Shown: positions 51,631 to 60,818, counted from the first letter of the stretch. The stretch: DNA of 64,000 bases from an uncultured Selenomonadales bacterium (GCA_900315805.1 ONAN01000005.1:1-64000), one strand, 5' to 3'. A program made the numbers and translations. Notes: generated from the letters alone by a model not told the origin.

Positions 51631-52566
51631 TTAAACCACCGGCTGCATTTCCTTTCTCGCGAACTCCATGAACTTATCCAGCATGATCCACCGGTCGCGG
51701 TGCCGCTTGCAGCCGAAAGAGATGGTGTAGGAGGCGTCGGGCAGGCCGAAGATGCGGACGCGCCGCGCTTCACCGGGCTGCAGGAGCCGCGCGACGAGGT
51801 TGTCGGGACTGAACATGGCGCCTGTGCCGAGGACGCAGAGGGAAAGGAGCGTTTCCAGGTTGTTGGATTCGATGCGGATGTCCGGCTGGACGCCGCAGCG
51901 GGAGAACAGGCGGCGGGCGGTCTGGCCGGCGATGTTGGTATCGGCGTTGAGGAGCACGGGGCACTGCTGCAGGAAGGTCCGCCAGGCCGGTGTGTCGGAA
52001 ACGGCCTTCGTTTCCAACCGGAGACCGGCTTCGGGAGCGCCTTTTTCCCACAGGGAGGCGGGGCAGACGAGGACGATCTTTTCCTTATAAAAAGGATGCA
52101 GTTCCAGGCCCGGGACGGATTTGCCGAAGAGGGCGATGGCCAGGTCGATCTGGCCGTCCAGGAGGCGCTGGCGCAGGTTCAGGTTCGAGCCTTCGGTCAA
52201 AAGGAAGCGGATGCGCGGGTACTGTTTCTGGAAGGCGGCCAATAGGTCGGGCAGGATGAGGCGTTCCCGGGTGGCGGCCGTGCCGATGCGGATTTCCCCG
52301 ATTTCCTGGTCCGTCACGCCGGCCAGGGTCTGGCGCAGGCTGCGGTAGTCTTTCTGGATGGCGACGGCATAGCGGTAGAAGACCTGGCCGGCATAGGTCA
52401 GTTCCAGGGGCACGTGGCGCACGAAGAGGGGCGCGCCGACCTCTTTTTCCAGGGCGGCGATGTGGGCGCTCAGGGTCTGCTGCGTGATGTGCAGGCGCAT
52501 GGCGGCGTGGGTGAAGTTGCGCTCTTCCGCCAGGGCCGTAAAGTAGTCCATTGTCAGGAAGTTCAT
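51631..52566 (-). CDS. LysR-family transcriptional regulator
   Basis: 311 aa. N-terminal winged helix-turn-helix LAEERNFTHAAMRLHITQQTLSAHIAALEKEVGAPLFVR, then a periplasmic-binding-protein-like effector domain (from about residue 90, GEIRIGTAATRERLILPDLLAAF). It is transcribed divergently from the SLC13 transporter gene, 145 bases apart, the usual arrangement for a LysR activator of its neighbour. The effector is unknown but may be a dicarboxylate, given that neighbour. Confidence 0.93.
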   Translation of the reverse strand: MNFLTMDYFTALAEERNFTHAAMRLHITQQTLSAHIAALEKEVGAPLFVRHVPLELTYAGQVFYRYAVAIQKDYRSLRQTLAGVTDQEIGEIRIGTAATRERLILPDLLAAFQKQYPRIRFLLTEGSNLNLRQRLLDGQIDLAIALFGKSVPGLELHPFYKEKIVLVCPASLWEKGAPEAGLRLETKAVSDTPAWRTFLQQCPVLLNADTNIAGQTARRLFSRCGVQPDIRIESNNLETLLSLCVLGTGAMFSPDNLVARLLQPGEARRVRIFGLPDASYTISFGCKRHRDRWIMLDKFMEFARKEMQPVV

Positions 52567-52630
52567 GGTATGCCTTCTTTCGGAAAATTTCCGGATGCGG
52601 TGGTCCGGGACATCTTATACAATAAAAGCA

Positions 52631-52655
52631 CTGTAATATAAACAAATTATAACAG
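52631..52655. promoter_or_regulatory. Candidate LysR operator in the divergent region
   Basis: CTGTAATAT and ATTATAACAG are inverted half-sites (CTGT...ACAG) around an AT-rich centre, matching the T-N11-A style of LysR sites. The flanking -10 candidates are TATAAT at 52675-52680 (plus) and TATAAG on the minus strand near 52612-52617. Confidence 0.5.
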
Positions 52656-52711
52656 TTTTATTTCGATAATGTAAAGCGGTATAATGAAGCTGCAAGGAAG
52701 GAGTGATCCTC

Positions 52712-54121
52712 ATGAACAAAAGAACGGTGCAGCTGCTGTCCGGCCCGGTGCTGTTCGCGCTGACCATCGTGCTGCTGCGCGATTCCTTCGGCTTCAAGGG
52801 CGCCACGGCCCTGGCGACGGCGGTCTGGATGGCGGCGTGGTGGATTTTCCGGCCCGTCTCCATTTCCGTGACGTCGCTGCTGCCCATCGTCATCAACGCC
52901 TGGTTCGCCCTGGTGCCGAACAGCGTCGTCATCAGCAAGTATTTTTCGGAAATCGTGGTCCTGCTTCTGGGGTCGGACATGATCTGCATGACCTGGACCC
53001 TGACGGGGCTCGACAAGCGCGTGTCGGTCAAGGCGCTGTGCGCCATCGGGCCGTCCATGAAGCAGCAGATCTTCGTCTGGCTGCTGGCGTCGGCGGGCCT
53101 GTCCATTTTCCTGCCGAACGTGGTGGTGGCGGAAATCTTCTGCCCCATCGCCGTCGCCATGTTCCATTTCGTCGGGGAAAAGGATATCCAGAAGAGTATG
53201 CTCGCCGTGCCCATTTTCCTGGCCATCGGCTGGGGCTCCGGCTTCGGCGGTTTCGGGTCGCCCATCGGCAGCAGTGCCAACCTGGTGGCCATCAGCTACA
53301 TTGAAAAGATGACGGGCCACGAGTTCATGTACCTGGACTGGGTCGTGCGGTTCCTGCCGATCCTGGCCTGCGTGTTCCTCCTGAACCTGTTCTTTTTGTG
53401 GCGTCTGAAACTGCCGGCGAAGGAACTGAACGGCAGCCGCGAATTCTTCCGTCAGACCTACGCGAAATTCGGCCCCATGAAGAAAGGGGAAAAAATCGCC
53501 CTGACGCTCTTCGTCCTGGCCACCATCCTGGCCTTTGCGCGGCCCCTGTTCGCGGGCATCCTGCCGGCCATGAAACCGGCTTACTGCTTCCTGCTGCTCG
53601 GCCTGTTGACCTTCGTCCTGAAGGATGAAAAGGGCCAGGTCATGCTGAACTGGAAATACGCCGAAAGCCACGCCATGTGGGGCATGTATTTCCTGTTCGC
53701 CAGCGGCATCGCCCTGGGCCAGATGATCATCCAGACCGGCGCTGTGGGCAGACTGGCGGTCCTCATCGCCGGCCTGCACCTGGACGGCGGCATCGGGACG
53801 CTCCTCGTGTTCGCGGCCTTTACGACCCTTATGGCCGAAATTTCGAGCAACACGGCGGCGGCATCCATCTCGATTCCCGTCGTGACGAGCATCTGCCAGG
53901 CCCTGTCCCTGAACCCCATTCCGTATGTGCTGTGCACCATCGTGGCCCAGAGCTGCGCCTACGTGCTGCCGGTCTCGACCCGCGCGATTCCCGTCTCCTT
54001 CGGCCTCGACGCGGGCGTCCAGATCCGGGAGGGCATCAAACTGACCCTCCTGAACGTCATCATGACGGCCCTTGTGTGCTATGCCTGCATGCGCTTCCTT
54101 CCGTATTTTTCCAGCCTGTAA
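52712..54121 (+). CDS. SLC13/DASS-family anion transporter
   Basis: 469 aa, about 11-12 membrane helices. Two family regions are visible: SPIGSSANLVAISYI in the first half and LMAEISSNTAAASISIPVVTSICQAL in the second (the SNT substrate/sodium motif). These carriers take up dicarboxylates, citrate or sulfate, usually with sodium. The ATG at 52712 has an AAGGAAGGAG site; an in-frame GTG at 52703 overlaps that site. Its divergent LysR neighbour probably controls it. Confidence 0.9.
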   Translation: MNKRTVQLLSGPVLFALTIVLLRDSFGFKGATALATAVWMAAWWIFRPVSISVTSLLPIVINAWFALVPNSVVISKYFSEIVVLLLGSDMICMTWTLTGLDKRVSVKALCAIGPSMKQQIFVWLLASAGLSIFLPNVVVAEIFCPIAVAMFHFVGEKDIQKSMLAVPIFLAIGWGSGFGGFGSPIGSSANLVAISYIEKMTGHEFMYLDWVVRFLPILACVFLLNLFFLWRLKLPAKELNGSREFFRQTYAKFGPMKKGEKIALTLFVLATILAFARPLFAGILPAMKPAYCFLLLGLLTFVLKDEKGQVMLNWKYAESHAMWGMYFLFASGIALGQMIIQTGAVGRLAVLIAGLHLDGGIGTLLVFAAFTTLMAEISSNTAAASISIPVVTSICQALSLNPIPYVLCTIVAQSCAYVLPVSTRAIPVSFGLDAGVQIREGIKLTLLNVIMTALVCYACMRFLPYFSSL

Positions 54122-54139
54122 GGCCCGATGTATCGGCCC

Positions 54140-54177
54140 GGCGGTCCGCAAATTTCGTTGCGGGCCGTCTTTTTTTG
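54140..54177 (+). terminator. Intrinsic terminator after the SLC13 gene
   Basis: A 12-bp stem (GGCGGTCCGCAA / TTGCGGGCCGTC, two G-U pairs), 6-nt loop, then eight T residues. Confidence 0.9.
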
Positions 54178-54231
54178 TTACACTTTTGTAACAATCTCGT
54201 ACAAGATTTTTCACAAATGCAATGGCAAAGT

Positions 54232-54240
54232 TGCTATAAT
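54232..54240 (+). promoter_or_regulatory. Extended -10 promoter
   Basis: TGCTATAAT, identical to the elements at 2343 and 15858, lies 53 bases before the TTG start of the next gene in an AT-rich patch. Confidence 0.6.
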
Positions 54241-54292
54241 AAAATAGTAATGGACTAACAAGTCCGTCAGTTTTTACATCGAGGTAATCAAA

Positions 54293-56077
54293 TTGCTTAT
54301 GTGGAAGAAACTTGCATTGACGATGAGTGCCGCCTTTTTACTGCAGGCACCGGTGTCCCAGGCGTTCGCGGCGACGCTGGCTTCCGTGGAGGCCAACGTG
54401 ACCGGCGACAGCGCGGCGGAAACGGTGGAACTGCAGGGCGACAAAATGCCCGGCGACAGCAACTATTACCAGCACCTGCTGGTGGTGGTGCGCAACGCCA
54501 AGGGCGATATGCTGGGAGTCTGGAACCCGGACCTGAACGGCGGGTACAACTGCCTGCTGCGCAGTGTGCCGTCCCGCAAGGCCATGGAAGCGGCCGACCG
54601 GAAAGCGGCGGCAAAGGACGAAGCGGCGTTGAAGGCGGCTGCCGGGAAGACGGCGGAAGATGCCGGCGCGGCGAAGAGCGGGGCCGCGGCGGAGGCGAAA
54701 GCCGAAGGGAAGGTCGAAGCGAAGGCCGGTGATACGGACGGGAAGGCGGCCAAACCGGCCCGCAAAAAGGGCGAAACCATGGTGTCGACCCGGAACGAGA
54801 CGGATATGGATACGCTGATCCGGGAACGGCAAAAGGCCATGGAACGGTCGCAGCAGTCCCTGCTCGAGGATATGCAGGATATCATGACGGAAGAGCAGAA
54901 GGCCTTCCTGAAAGATATGATGAAGGACCAGCAGGCGTTCCAGGAACGCATGGACGCCATGGACAAGGAAATGGCCCGTCTGCAGGAGGAATCGCAGAAG
55001 GCCATGGACGAGCTCTTCGTCAAGGAACAAAAACAGATGCAGGCGAAGGACGACGGCTACGACCGCATCCTGCTCCTCGCGGGGCGGGGCGGCAAGGACG
55101 GCGCCGTGGACGGCCGCCTGCTCAACTTTACGCAGCCGAAGAAGGCGAAAGTGGAATTTACGGGCGTGGACAGTCTGGGCATCACCGCCGAGGCGGCCTA
55201 CCTGCCGGATTACCGGTACCGCGTGACCGTGAAGATTCCCGGCCGCACCGTGACGTCGGCCCTGCAGTTTACGGGCCGGGCGGAGAACGTGCTGGGTGTA
55301 TACGGCGACGACGGGAAGATTGCCCGCTCCTACCTGCATCCCCATGTGACGCCCATCAAGTCGCTGTCGGCCTGGCTCGGCCAGTTGTTTACGACGCAGG
55401 ATGTGCTGGCGGCGGACAAGAAATCCGCCCTGGGCACGATCCGCGTGCGCTGGTCCGGCGGGGAAGACGGTTCCTGGACTCCGGCCGATGTGTCCTGGCA
55501 GCCCGCCCCCCGCAGCAAGGCGGAGTCGGCGGATATGCTGGTGCAGACCGCGGCAGCCGGTGACTGGCGCCTTTATCCGCAGACGGCCTGGGTCGGCGAA
55601 CGGGTCATCCAGTGGCCCGTCGTGTCCGTGAGCGGCAATCCGGACGTGCAGAACCGTGTCAACAGCGTGCTGGACAGCTGGCTGCACGAAGGCCGTGCCG
55701 ACGGGGAACGGTCGTACCAGGTGAAGTTCGCCGGCAAGAACCTGCTGTGCATCGAGGCCGGCCGGCGCCTGCCCGATGACGGCGTGGCCCGCCGTATCTT
55801 CAATTTCGATATGCGGACCGGGGCCGAAGTGTCCCTGGCGGACGCGTACGATATCCAGAACCCGGACTTCCGGAAAATCATCAACCTGACCGGCAAACCG
55901 AAAAACGCCTTCGAAACGGCGGAACCGGCGCACTGGTTCCGGGAAGGGAACCAGGTCGTGTTCACGGACCGGATCCTCGAAGCCGGTTTCCAGGATGAAG
56001 AAGCCATCCACCGTGCATCCGTCGACGAGGAAGACCTGGACAATTTCGTGAAGGACGCGGCGTTATTCGAATCCTGA
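54293..56077 (+). CDS. Large exported protein with low-complexity segment, coiled coil and DUF3298-like C-terminus
   Basis: 594 aa from a TTG start (GAGGT 7 bases upstream); the in-frame ATG at 54299 is an alternative. Signal peptide to about residue 27 (QAFA). A short N-terminal beta domain (about 28-95) is followed by an Ala/Lys/Glu-rich, probably disordered segment (about 98-160). A coiled coil rich in Met/Gln/Glu (about 165-245), a beta-rich domain, and a C-terminal part with RRIFNFDMRTGAEVSLADAYD follow. That C-terminal pattern resembles DUF3298/PdaC-type domains of cell-wall-associated proteins. Function unknown; flanked by its own promoter and terminator. Confidence 0.78.
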   Translation: MLMWKKLALTMSAAFLLQAPVSQAFAATLASVEANVTGDSAAETVELQGDKMPGDSNYYQHLLVVVRNAKGDMLGVWNPDLNGGYNCLLRSVPSRKAMEAADRKAAAKDEAALKAAAGKTAEDAGAAKSGAAAEAKAEGKVEAKAGDTDGKAAKPARKKGETMVSTRNETDMDTLIRERQKAMERSQQSLLEDMQDIMTEEQKAFLKDMMKDQQAFQERMDAMDKEMARLQEESQKAMDELFVKEQKQMQAKDDGYDRILLLAGRGGKDGAVDGRLLNFTQPKKAKVEFTGVDSLGITAEAAYLPDYRYRVTVKIPGRTVTSALQFTGRAENVLGVYGDDGKIARSYLHPHVTPIKSLSAWLGQLFTTQDVLAADKKSALGTIRVRWSGGEDGSWTPADVSWQPAPRSKAESADMLVQTAAAGDWRLYPQTAWVGERVIQWPVVSVSGNPDVQNRVNSVLDSWLHEGRADGERSYQVKFAGKNLLCIEAGRRLPDDGVARRIFNFDMRTGAEVSLADAYDIQNPDFRKIINLTGKPKNAFETAEPAHWFREGNQVVFTDRILEAGFQDEEAIHRASVDEEDLDNFVKDAALFES

Positions 56078-56100
56078 GGAAGAACAAAATATTGATATGA

Positions 56101-56135
56101 AAGAAGGCGGAACCGGCGGTTCCGCCTTCTTTTTG
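56101..56135 (+). terminator. Intrinsic terminator
   Basis: GAAGGCGGAACC / GGTTCCGCCTTC, loop GGC, then TTTTT; it ends the preceding single gene. Confidence 0.92.
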
Positions 56136-56180
56136 GCTATATGTCAAAAAATGTGGCAAAACTGTAAAATATCCGCTAAA

Positions 56181-56196
56181 CTGACTGTCCAGTCAG
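56181..56196. promoter_or_regulatory. TetR-type operator dyad upstream of the second RND operon
   Basis: CTGACTGTCCAGTCAG: 7-bp perfect inverted arms (CTGACTG / CAGTCAG) with a TC centre. The TGACTGnCCAGTCA form is typical of TetR/AcrR-family sites. It is 70 bases upstream of the -35 box at 56266. No tetR gene is adjacent; the only TetR gene in the window is 15 kb away. Confidence 0.55.
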
Positions 56197-56265
56197 ACTT
56201 TTTTAAAAATCGGAGAAAGTGAAAGAAAAACGGAGAATTTGAAGCATAAATGCGGATAATCTTGG

Positions 56266-56294
56266 TTGCGTTTTGCTCCTTTATCCAGTATAAT
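56266..56294 (+). promoter_or_regulatory. Promoter of the second RND operon
   Basis: TTGCGT (56266-56271), 17 bp, TATAAT (56289-56294). The leader of about 118 nt contains a GGCGGG / CCCGCC hairpin (56365-56385) shortly before the ribosome site AGGGAGGA. The rest of the 56136-56417 gap shows no gene. Confidence 0.7.
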
Positions 56295-56417
56295 TACCAA
56301 TATGTCAATGTAGGGAATTATCGCCTCCGGCGCGTCCCTCATGATATAGCTTTCGATTCCGTACGGCGGGAATGAGGAGCCCGCCGCAGCGGTTTTCAAT
56401 TCAGGGAGGACTGTTAT

Positions 56418-57617
56418 ATGCTAAGCATTCGGAACAGCAAGTGGAGCAAAGGAATTGCTGTGACACTGGCTCTTGCCGGCATGATGGCTTTCGCCGGCTG
56501 CGGACAGAAACAGCAGGCCAAGAGCAACGTGATACCTGTCAAATCCATGCAGGTCAAACGGCAGGACACGCCGGACACGCATGAGTTCACGGGCTTCGTA
56601 GAGGCCCAGCAGGAAGCCAAGATCACGGCGAACGTCTCCGGCCGCATTACGAGCAAGAATTTCAACGGCGGCGACTACGTGCAGGCCGGCCAGGTGTTGT
56701 TCACCATCGACCAGCGCACGTATCAGGCCAACGTGCTGAAGGCCCAGGCCGACCTGGCGAACGCCAAGTCGGAACTGATCCGCCTCAACCGCGATGCCGA
56801 CCGCTATACCCAATTGTATAACCAGCATGCCGTTTCCAAGCAGACCTACGACAACGCCATCGCCCAGCGCGACCAGGCGCAGGCTTCGGTAGACGCCTAC
56901 CAGGCCCTGTTGGAAAATGCCCGCATCAGCATGCACGATACGGAAGTCGTGGCGCCTTTCTCCGGCCGCATCGATACGAGCGACCTGGCAGTAGGCAACT
57001 ATGTGACGGCCGGCCAGACCGTGCTCGCCACCATGAGCAACCTCGACCCGGTCCGCATCAAGTTCAGTATTTCTGAAAATGAATACCTGCAGCTGGCCAA
57101 GGCCTATTCCGAAAACGGCGTCAAATCGCTGGAAGACCTGAAACTGATCCTCTCCGACGGCACGGTCTACTCCGGCCGCGGCGTAGTGGACCAGGCCAAC
57201 CGTGAAATCACGAGCGGCACGGGTACCCTGACCCTGAAGGCCCGTTACGACAACCCGAACCATATGCTCATGCCGGGCATGTTCGCCCGCGTCCAGGCCA
57301 ATGCCGGCACCCTGCAGAACGCCATCCTGATTCCGCAGCGCGCCGTGAAGGAGATGCTGTATAAGAAATTCGTCTTCGTCATCGGCTCCGACAACAAGGT
57401 GGATATGAAGGAAGTCAAACTGGGCGCCCGCGTGGGACGGTTCTACATTGTGGAATCGGGCCTGGAAGGCAATGAAAACCTTGTCGTGGAAGGCGTGCAG
57501 AAGGTCAGCAAGGGTTCCGAAGTCAAGGCGACGCCCATGACGGAAGCCGATCTGGATACGACCGTCGACACGACCGGCGACAGTGCTTCTTCCGGCAGCA
57601 GCTCTTCCAGTAAATGA
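56418..57617 (+). CDS. RND periplasmic adaptor lipoprotein
   Basis: 399 aa. Lipoprotein signal with lipobox MAFAGC (Cys near residue 27). Adaptor modules follow in order: lipoyl half EAKITANVSGRITSKNFNGGDYVQAGQVLFTID, helical hairpin (about 105-165), second lipoyl half ISMHDTEVVAPFSGRIDTSDLAVGNYVTAGQ, beta barrel, and membrane-proximal domain. A Ser/Thr/Asp-rich tail (SASSGSSSSS) ends the protein. AcrA/MexA type. The permease gene follows after 15 bases; no outer-membrane channel gene is present. Confidence 0.94.
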   Translation: MLSIRNSKWSKGIAVTLALAGMMAFAGCGQKQQAKSNVIPVKSMQVKRQDTPDTHEFTGFVEAQQEAKITANVSGRITSKNFNGGDYVQAGQVLFTIDQRTYQANVLKAQADLANAKSELIRLNRDADRYTQLYNQHAVSKQTYDNAIAQRDQAQASVDAYQALLENARISMHDTEVVAPFSGRIDTSDLAVGNYVTAGQTVLATMSNLDPVRIKFSISENEYLQLAKAYSENGVKSLEDLKLILSDGTVYSGRGVVDQANREITSGTGTLTLKARYDNPNHMLMPGMFARVQANAGTLQNAILIPQRAVKEMLYKKFVFVIGSDNKVDMKEVKLGARVGRFYIVESGLEGNENLVVEGVQKVSKGSEVKATPMTEADLDTTVDTTGDSASSGSSSSSK

Positions 57618-57632
57618 CAGGAGGCAGTGTAA

Positions 57633-60600
57633 GTGGCTAAGTTTTTTATCGATCGGCCTATCTTCGCGATTGCCCTGTCCCTGATCATCGTCTTCACAGG
57701 CATCATTTCGGGGTTCAACCTGCCAATCGCGCAGTATCCGAATATCACCAAACCACAGATTGAAGTGTCGACGACGTACGTCGGCGCAAACTCGACGACG
57801 GTTGAGGAATCCATCGCCCAGGCCGTTGAACAGAAAGTCAACGGCGTCGAGAACATGCGCGACATGCGCTCTACGTCGACGAACACCGGCGGATACACCC
57901 TCGACGTCTACTTCAATCTGGAAAAGAACGGCGACATCGCGTCCGTCGAAGTCCAGAACCGTGTTGACCAGGCGAAGGCCTCCCTGCCTTCGGAAGTCAC
58001 GAGTTACGGCATCACGACGACGAAGAAGTCGTCCCAGACGATCATGTATTTTACGCTGACGTCGCCGGGCGGCACCTATGATTCCATGTTCCTGAAAGCC
58101 TACGGTGCATCCAACGTCGTCGACCCCATCAAACGTGTCAAAGGCGTTTCGTCCGTTGATGAATACGGTCCGGAATACTCCATGCGTGTGGAACTGAAAC
58201 CGGACCTGATGGCCAAGGAAGGCATCACCGTTTCCGATGTCCAGAGCGCCATCCAGTCCCAGAACATTCAGGCGCCTGTCGGCTCCATCGGTTCCCGCCC
58301 CACGACGAGCGAGCAGGAGTTCAAATACTCCGCCAGCGCCCAGGGCCGTCTGAAAACGCCGGAACAATTCGGCAACATCGTCGTCCGTGCAAGCAACGGC
58401 AGCATCCTGAAACTGAAGGAAATCGCCAACGTATACGAAGGCGCCCGTATGGACACGCCGATGTCCTACTTCCTGGACGAAGGCAAGGGCGGCGAATCCG
58501 TTACCTATCCTGTTTCGCTGACCACCGACGCCAACGCCCTCGATACGGTTTCGGAAATCCGTAAAGTGCTGGCCGACGCGGAAACCCGTTTTCCGCCGGA
58601 CATGAAGCTGGTCATCGCCAGCGATAAGACCCAGTTCGTACGCGAATCCCTGACGAAAGTGGCCCACACCTTCGTGGAAGCCCTGATTCTGGTATTGATC
58701 GTCGTGTACATTTTCCTGGGCAACTTCCGCGCCACCATGGTGCCGATGCTGGCCATTCCTGTATCGCTGGTCGGTACCTTCGCGGCGTTCCAGGTCTTAG
58801 GTTTCTCCATTAACACGCTGTCCATGTTCGCCATGATCCTGGCCATCGGCCTGGTCGTCGACGACGCCATCGTCGTCGTCGAAGCGGTCGAACATCATAT
58901 TCAGGATACGGGCCTGTCCCCGCGGGAAGCCACGTACCGGGCCATGAAGGAAGTTTCGGGCCCTGTCGTCGCCATCGCCTGCGTGCTGGCCGCCGTATTC
59001 GTCCCTATTTCGTTCATGAGCGGGTCCACGGGCCAGCTGTACAAACAGTTCGCCCTGACCATTTCCGTGTCCATGGCCCTGTCGGCCCTGGTCGCCCTGT
59101 CCCTTACGCCGGCCCTGTGCGCGAAACTGTTGAAGCCGCAGCACGCCGTCACGAGTGACGAAGCGAAAAAGGGCATCGTCGGCAAAGTCATCTACTACTT
59201 CAACGTCTGGTACAACAAGACGCTGGAAAAATACACGCGCCAGGTGCGCCGCTGCATTGAACATTCCAAGCTGATGATGCTCGGCCTCGTCGCCATCGTC
59301 GTCCTGGCCGGTGTCTTCTTCAAGATTACCCCGACGGGCTACGTGCCGGACGAAGACCAGGGCATGTTCCTGATTTCCTACAACATGCAGGAAGGCGCTT
59401 CGTCCAACCGCGGTATCCAGTCCATGATCGAATTGTCCCGTGACGTTGCCAAGATTGACGGCGTACGGTACGTAATGCCGGTCAACGGCTTCGATATCCT
59501 GACCATGGCGCAGAAATCCAGCGCCGGCATCCTGCCGGTCATGATGGAGGAATATGACAAACGCACCAATACGGTGTTCAACGCCATCAAATCCGTCTAC
59601 GCCCTGGCTCCCAAGTACCCGGGCCTGAACATCATGGCCTTCCCGGAACCGGCCCTGCCGGGCCTGTCTTCCACGGGTTCCCTGTCCCTGTATGTCATGA
59701 ACCTCGGCGGTGACGATGTCAACACCATGAACAACTACGCCAAGCAGTTCGTGGCCAAGGCCAACCAGCGTCCGGAAATCGGCGTAGCCTACACGACGTT
59801 CAACACGGATACGCCGGGTTACAAGTTTGTCGTAGACCGTGAAAAGGCGGAATCCCTGAATGTGCCCGTTTCGAGCGTGTTCACCACCCTCCAGGCCTTC
59901 CTGGGCGGCTCCGAAGTCAACGACTTCAACAACTTCGGCCGTACGTGGAAAGTCGTCGTCCAGGCCCAGCCTCAATACCGCGACGACGTCAAGAACATGC
60001 GTTTCTTCTTCGTCAAGAGCAACAATGGCGACATGGTGCCGCTGGATACGCTCGTCAAGGCGGATCCGGATATGACGGTTCCTTCCGTGTCCCGTTTCAA
60101 TGGCGCCAGCGCCTTCAAGATCGCCGGTTCCCCGGCTGACGGATATTCCACCGGCCAGGCCATGGCCGCCCTGGAAGAAATCGCCAAAGAAGTGCTGCCG
60201 ACGACCTACACCTACCAGTGGACGGACCAGAGCCGCGACGAACTGGAAGCCGGCAACCAGGCTTACGGCCTGTACGCCATTTCCATGGTCTTCGTCTTCC
60301 TGGTCCTGTGCGCCCTGTACGAAAGCTGGACGATCCCTATCGCCGTTATGCTTTCCGTACCGCCTGCAGTCCTCGGCTGCCTGGCTTCGCAGTATATCCG
60401 CGGCCAGAACAACGATATCTACATGCAGGTCGCTATGATCATGCTGATCGGCCTGGCGGCAAAGAACGCCATCCTGATCGTCGAATATGCGAAGATGAAC
60501 CTGGAAAACGGCCAGGACGTGGTAACGGCAGCCGTCAATGCGGCTCACCTCCGTCTGCGCCCCATCCTGATGACGTCCTTCGCGTTCATCCTGGGCTGCG

Positions 60601-60818
60601 TGCCCCTGGCCATTGCAACCGGCCCGGGCGCCGGCTCCCGTGTATCCATGGGTAACGCCGTCGTCGGCGGCATGACCTTCAACACCTTCGTCGGTGTCTT
60701 CCTGATTCCGGTGTTGTTCGTCGTCGTCGAACGGTTCTTCAGCAAGACGCCGAAACCGAGGAATCCCTTCCGGCGCCGCAGAAATAAGGAAAACGAGTCA
60801 GCCACCCCGGCGGACTGA
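57633..60818 (+). CDS. HAE1-type RND multidrug efflux permease (AcrB-like)
   Basis: 1061 aa from a GTG start with an ACAGGAGG site. N-terminal MAKFFIDRPIFAIALSLIIVFTGIISGFNLPIAQYPNITKPQI is typical HAE1. TM4 has GLVVDDAIVVVEAVE with the Asp-Asp proton relay, and TM10 has GLAAKNAILIVEYAKM with the conserved Lys. It exports drugs, bile salts or other amphiphiles with its adaptor and an outer-membrane channel encoded elsewhere. A strong terminator follows. Confidence 0.96.
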   Translation: MAKFFIDRPIFAIALSLIIVFTGIISGFNLPIAQYPNITKPQIEVSTTYVGANSTTVEESIAQAVEQKVNGVENMRDMRSTSTNTGGYTLDVYFNLEKNGDIASVEVQNRVDQAKASLPSEVTSYGITTTKKSSQTIMYFTLTSPGGTYDSMFLKAYGASNVVDPIKRVKGVSSVDEYGPEYSMRVELKPDLMAKEGITVSDVQSAIQSQNIQAPVGSIGSRPTTSEQEFKYSASAQGRLKTPEQFGNIVVRASNGSILKLKEIANVYEGARMDTPMSYFLDEGKGGESVTYPVSLTTDANALDTVSEIRKVLADAETRFPPDMKLVIASDKTQFVRESLTKVAHTFVEALILVLIVVYIFLGNFRATMVPMLAIPVSLVGTFAAFQVLGFSINTLSMFAMILAIGLVVDDAIVVVEAVEHHIQDTGLSPREATYRAMKEVSGPVVAIACVLAAVFVPISFMSGSTGQLYKQFALTISVSMALSALVALSLTPALCAKLLKPQHAVTSDEAKKGIVGKVIYYFNVWYNKTLEKYTRQVRRCIEHSKLMMLGLVAIVVLAGVFFKITPTGYVPDEDQGMFLISYNMQEGASSNRGIQSMIELSRDVAKIDGVRYVMPVNGFDILTMAQKSSAGILPVMMEEYDKRTNTVFNAIKSVYALAPKYPGLNIMAFPEPALPGLSSTGSLSLYVMNLGGDDVNTMNNYAKQFVAKANQRPEIGVAYTTFNTDTPGYKFVVDREKAESLNVPVSSVFTTLQAFLGGSEVNDFNNFGRTWKVVVQAQPQYRDDVKNMRFFFVKSNNGDMVPLDTLVKADPDMTVPSVSRFNGASAFKIAGSPADGYSTGQAMAALEEIAKEVLPTTYTYQWTDQSRDELEAGNQAYGLYAISMVFVFLVLCALYESWTIPIAVMLSVPPAVLGCLASQYIRGQNNDIYMQVAMIMLIGLAAKNAILIVEYAKMNLENGQDVVTAAVNAAHLRLRPILMTSFAFILGCVPLAIATGPGAGSRVSMGNAVVGGMTFNTFVGVFLIPVLFVVVERFFSKTPKPRNPFRRRRNKENESATPAD

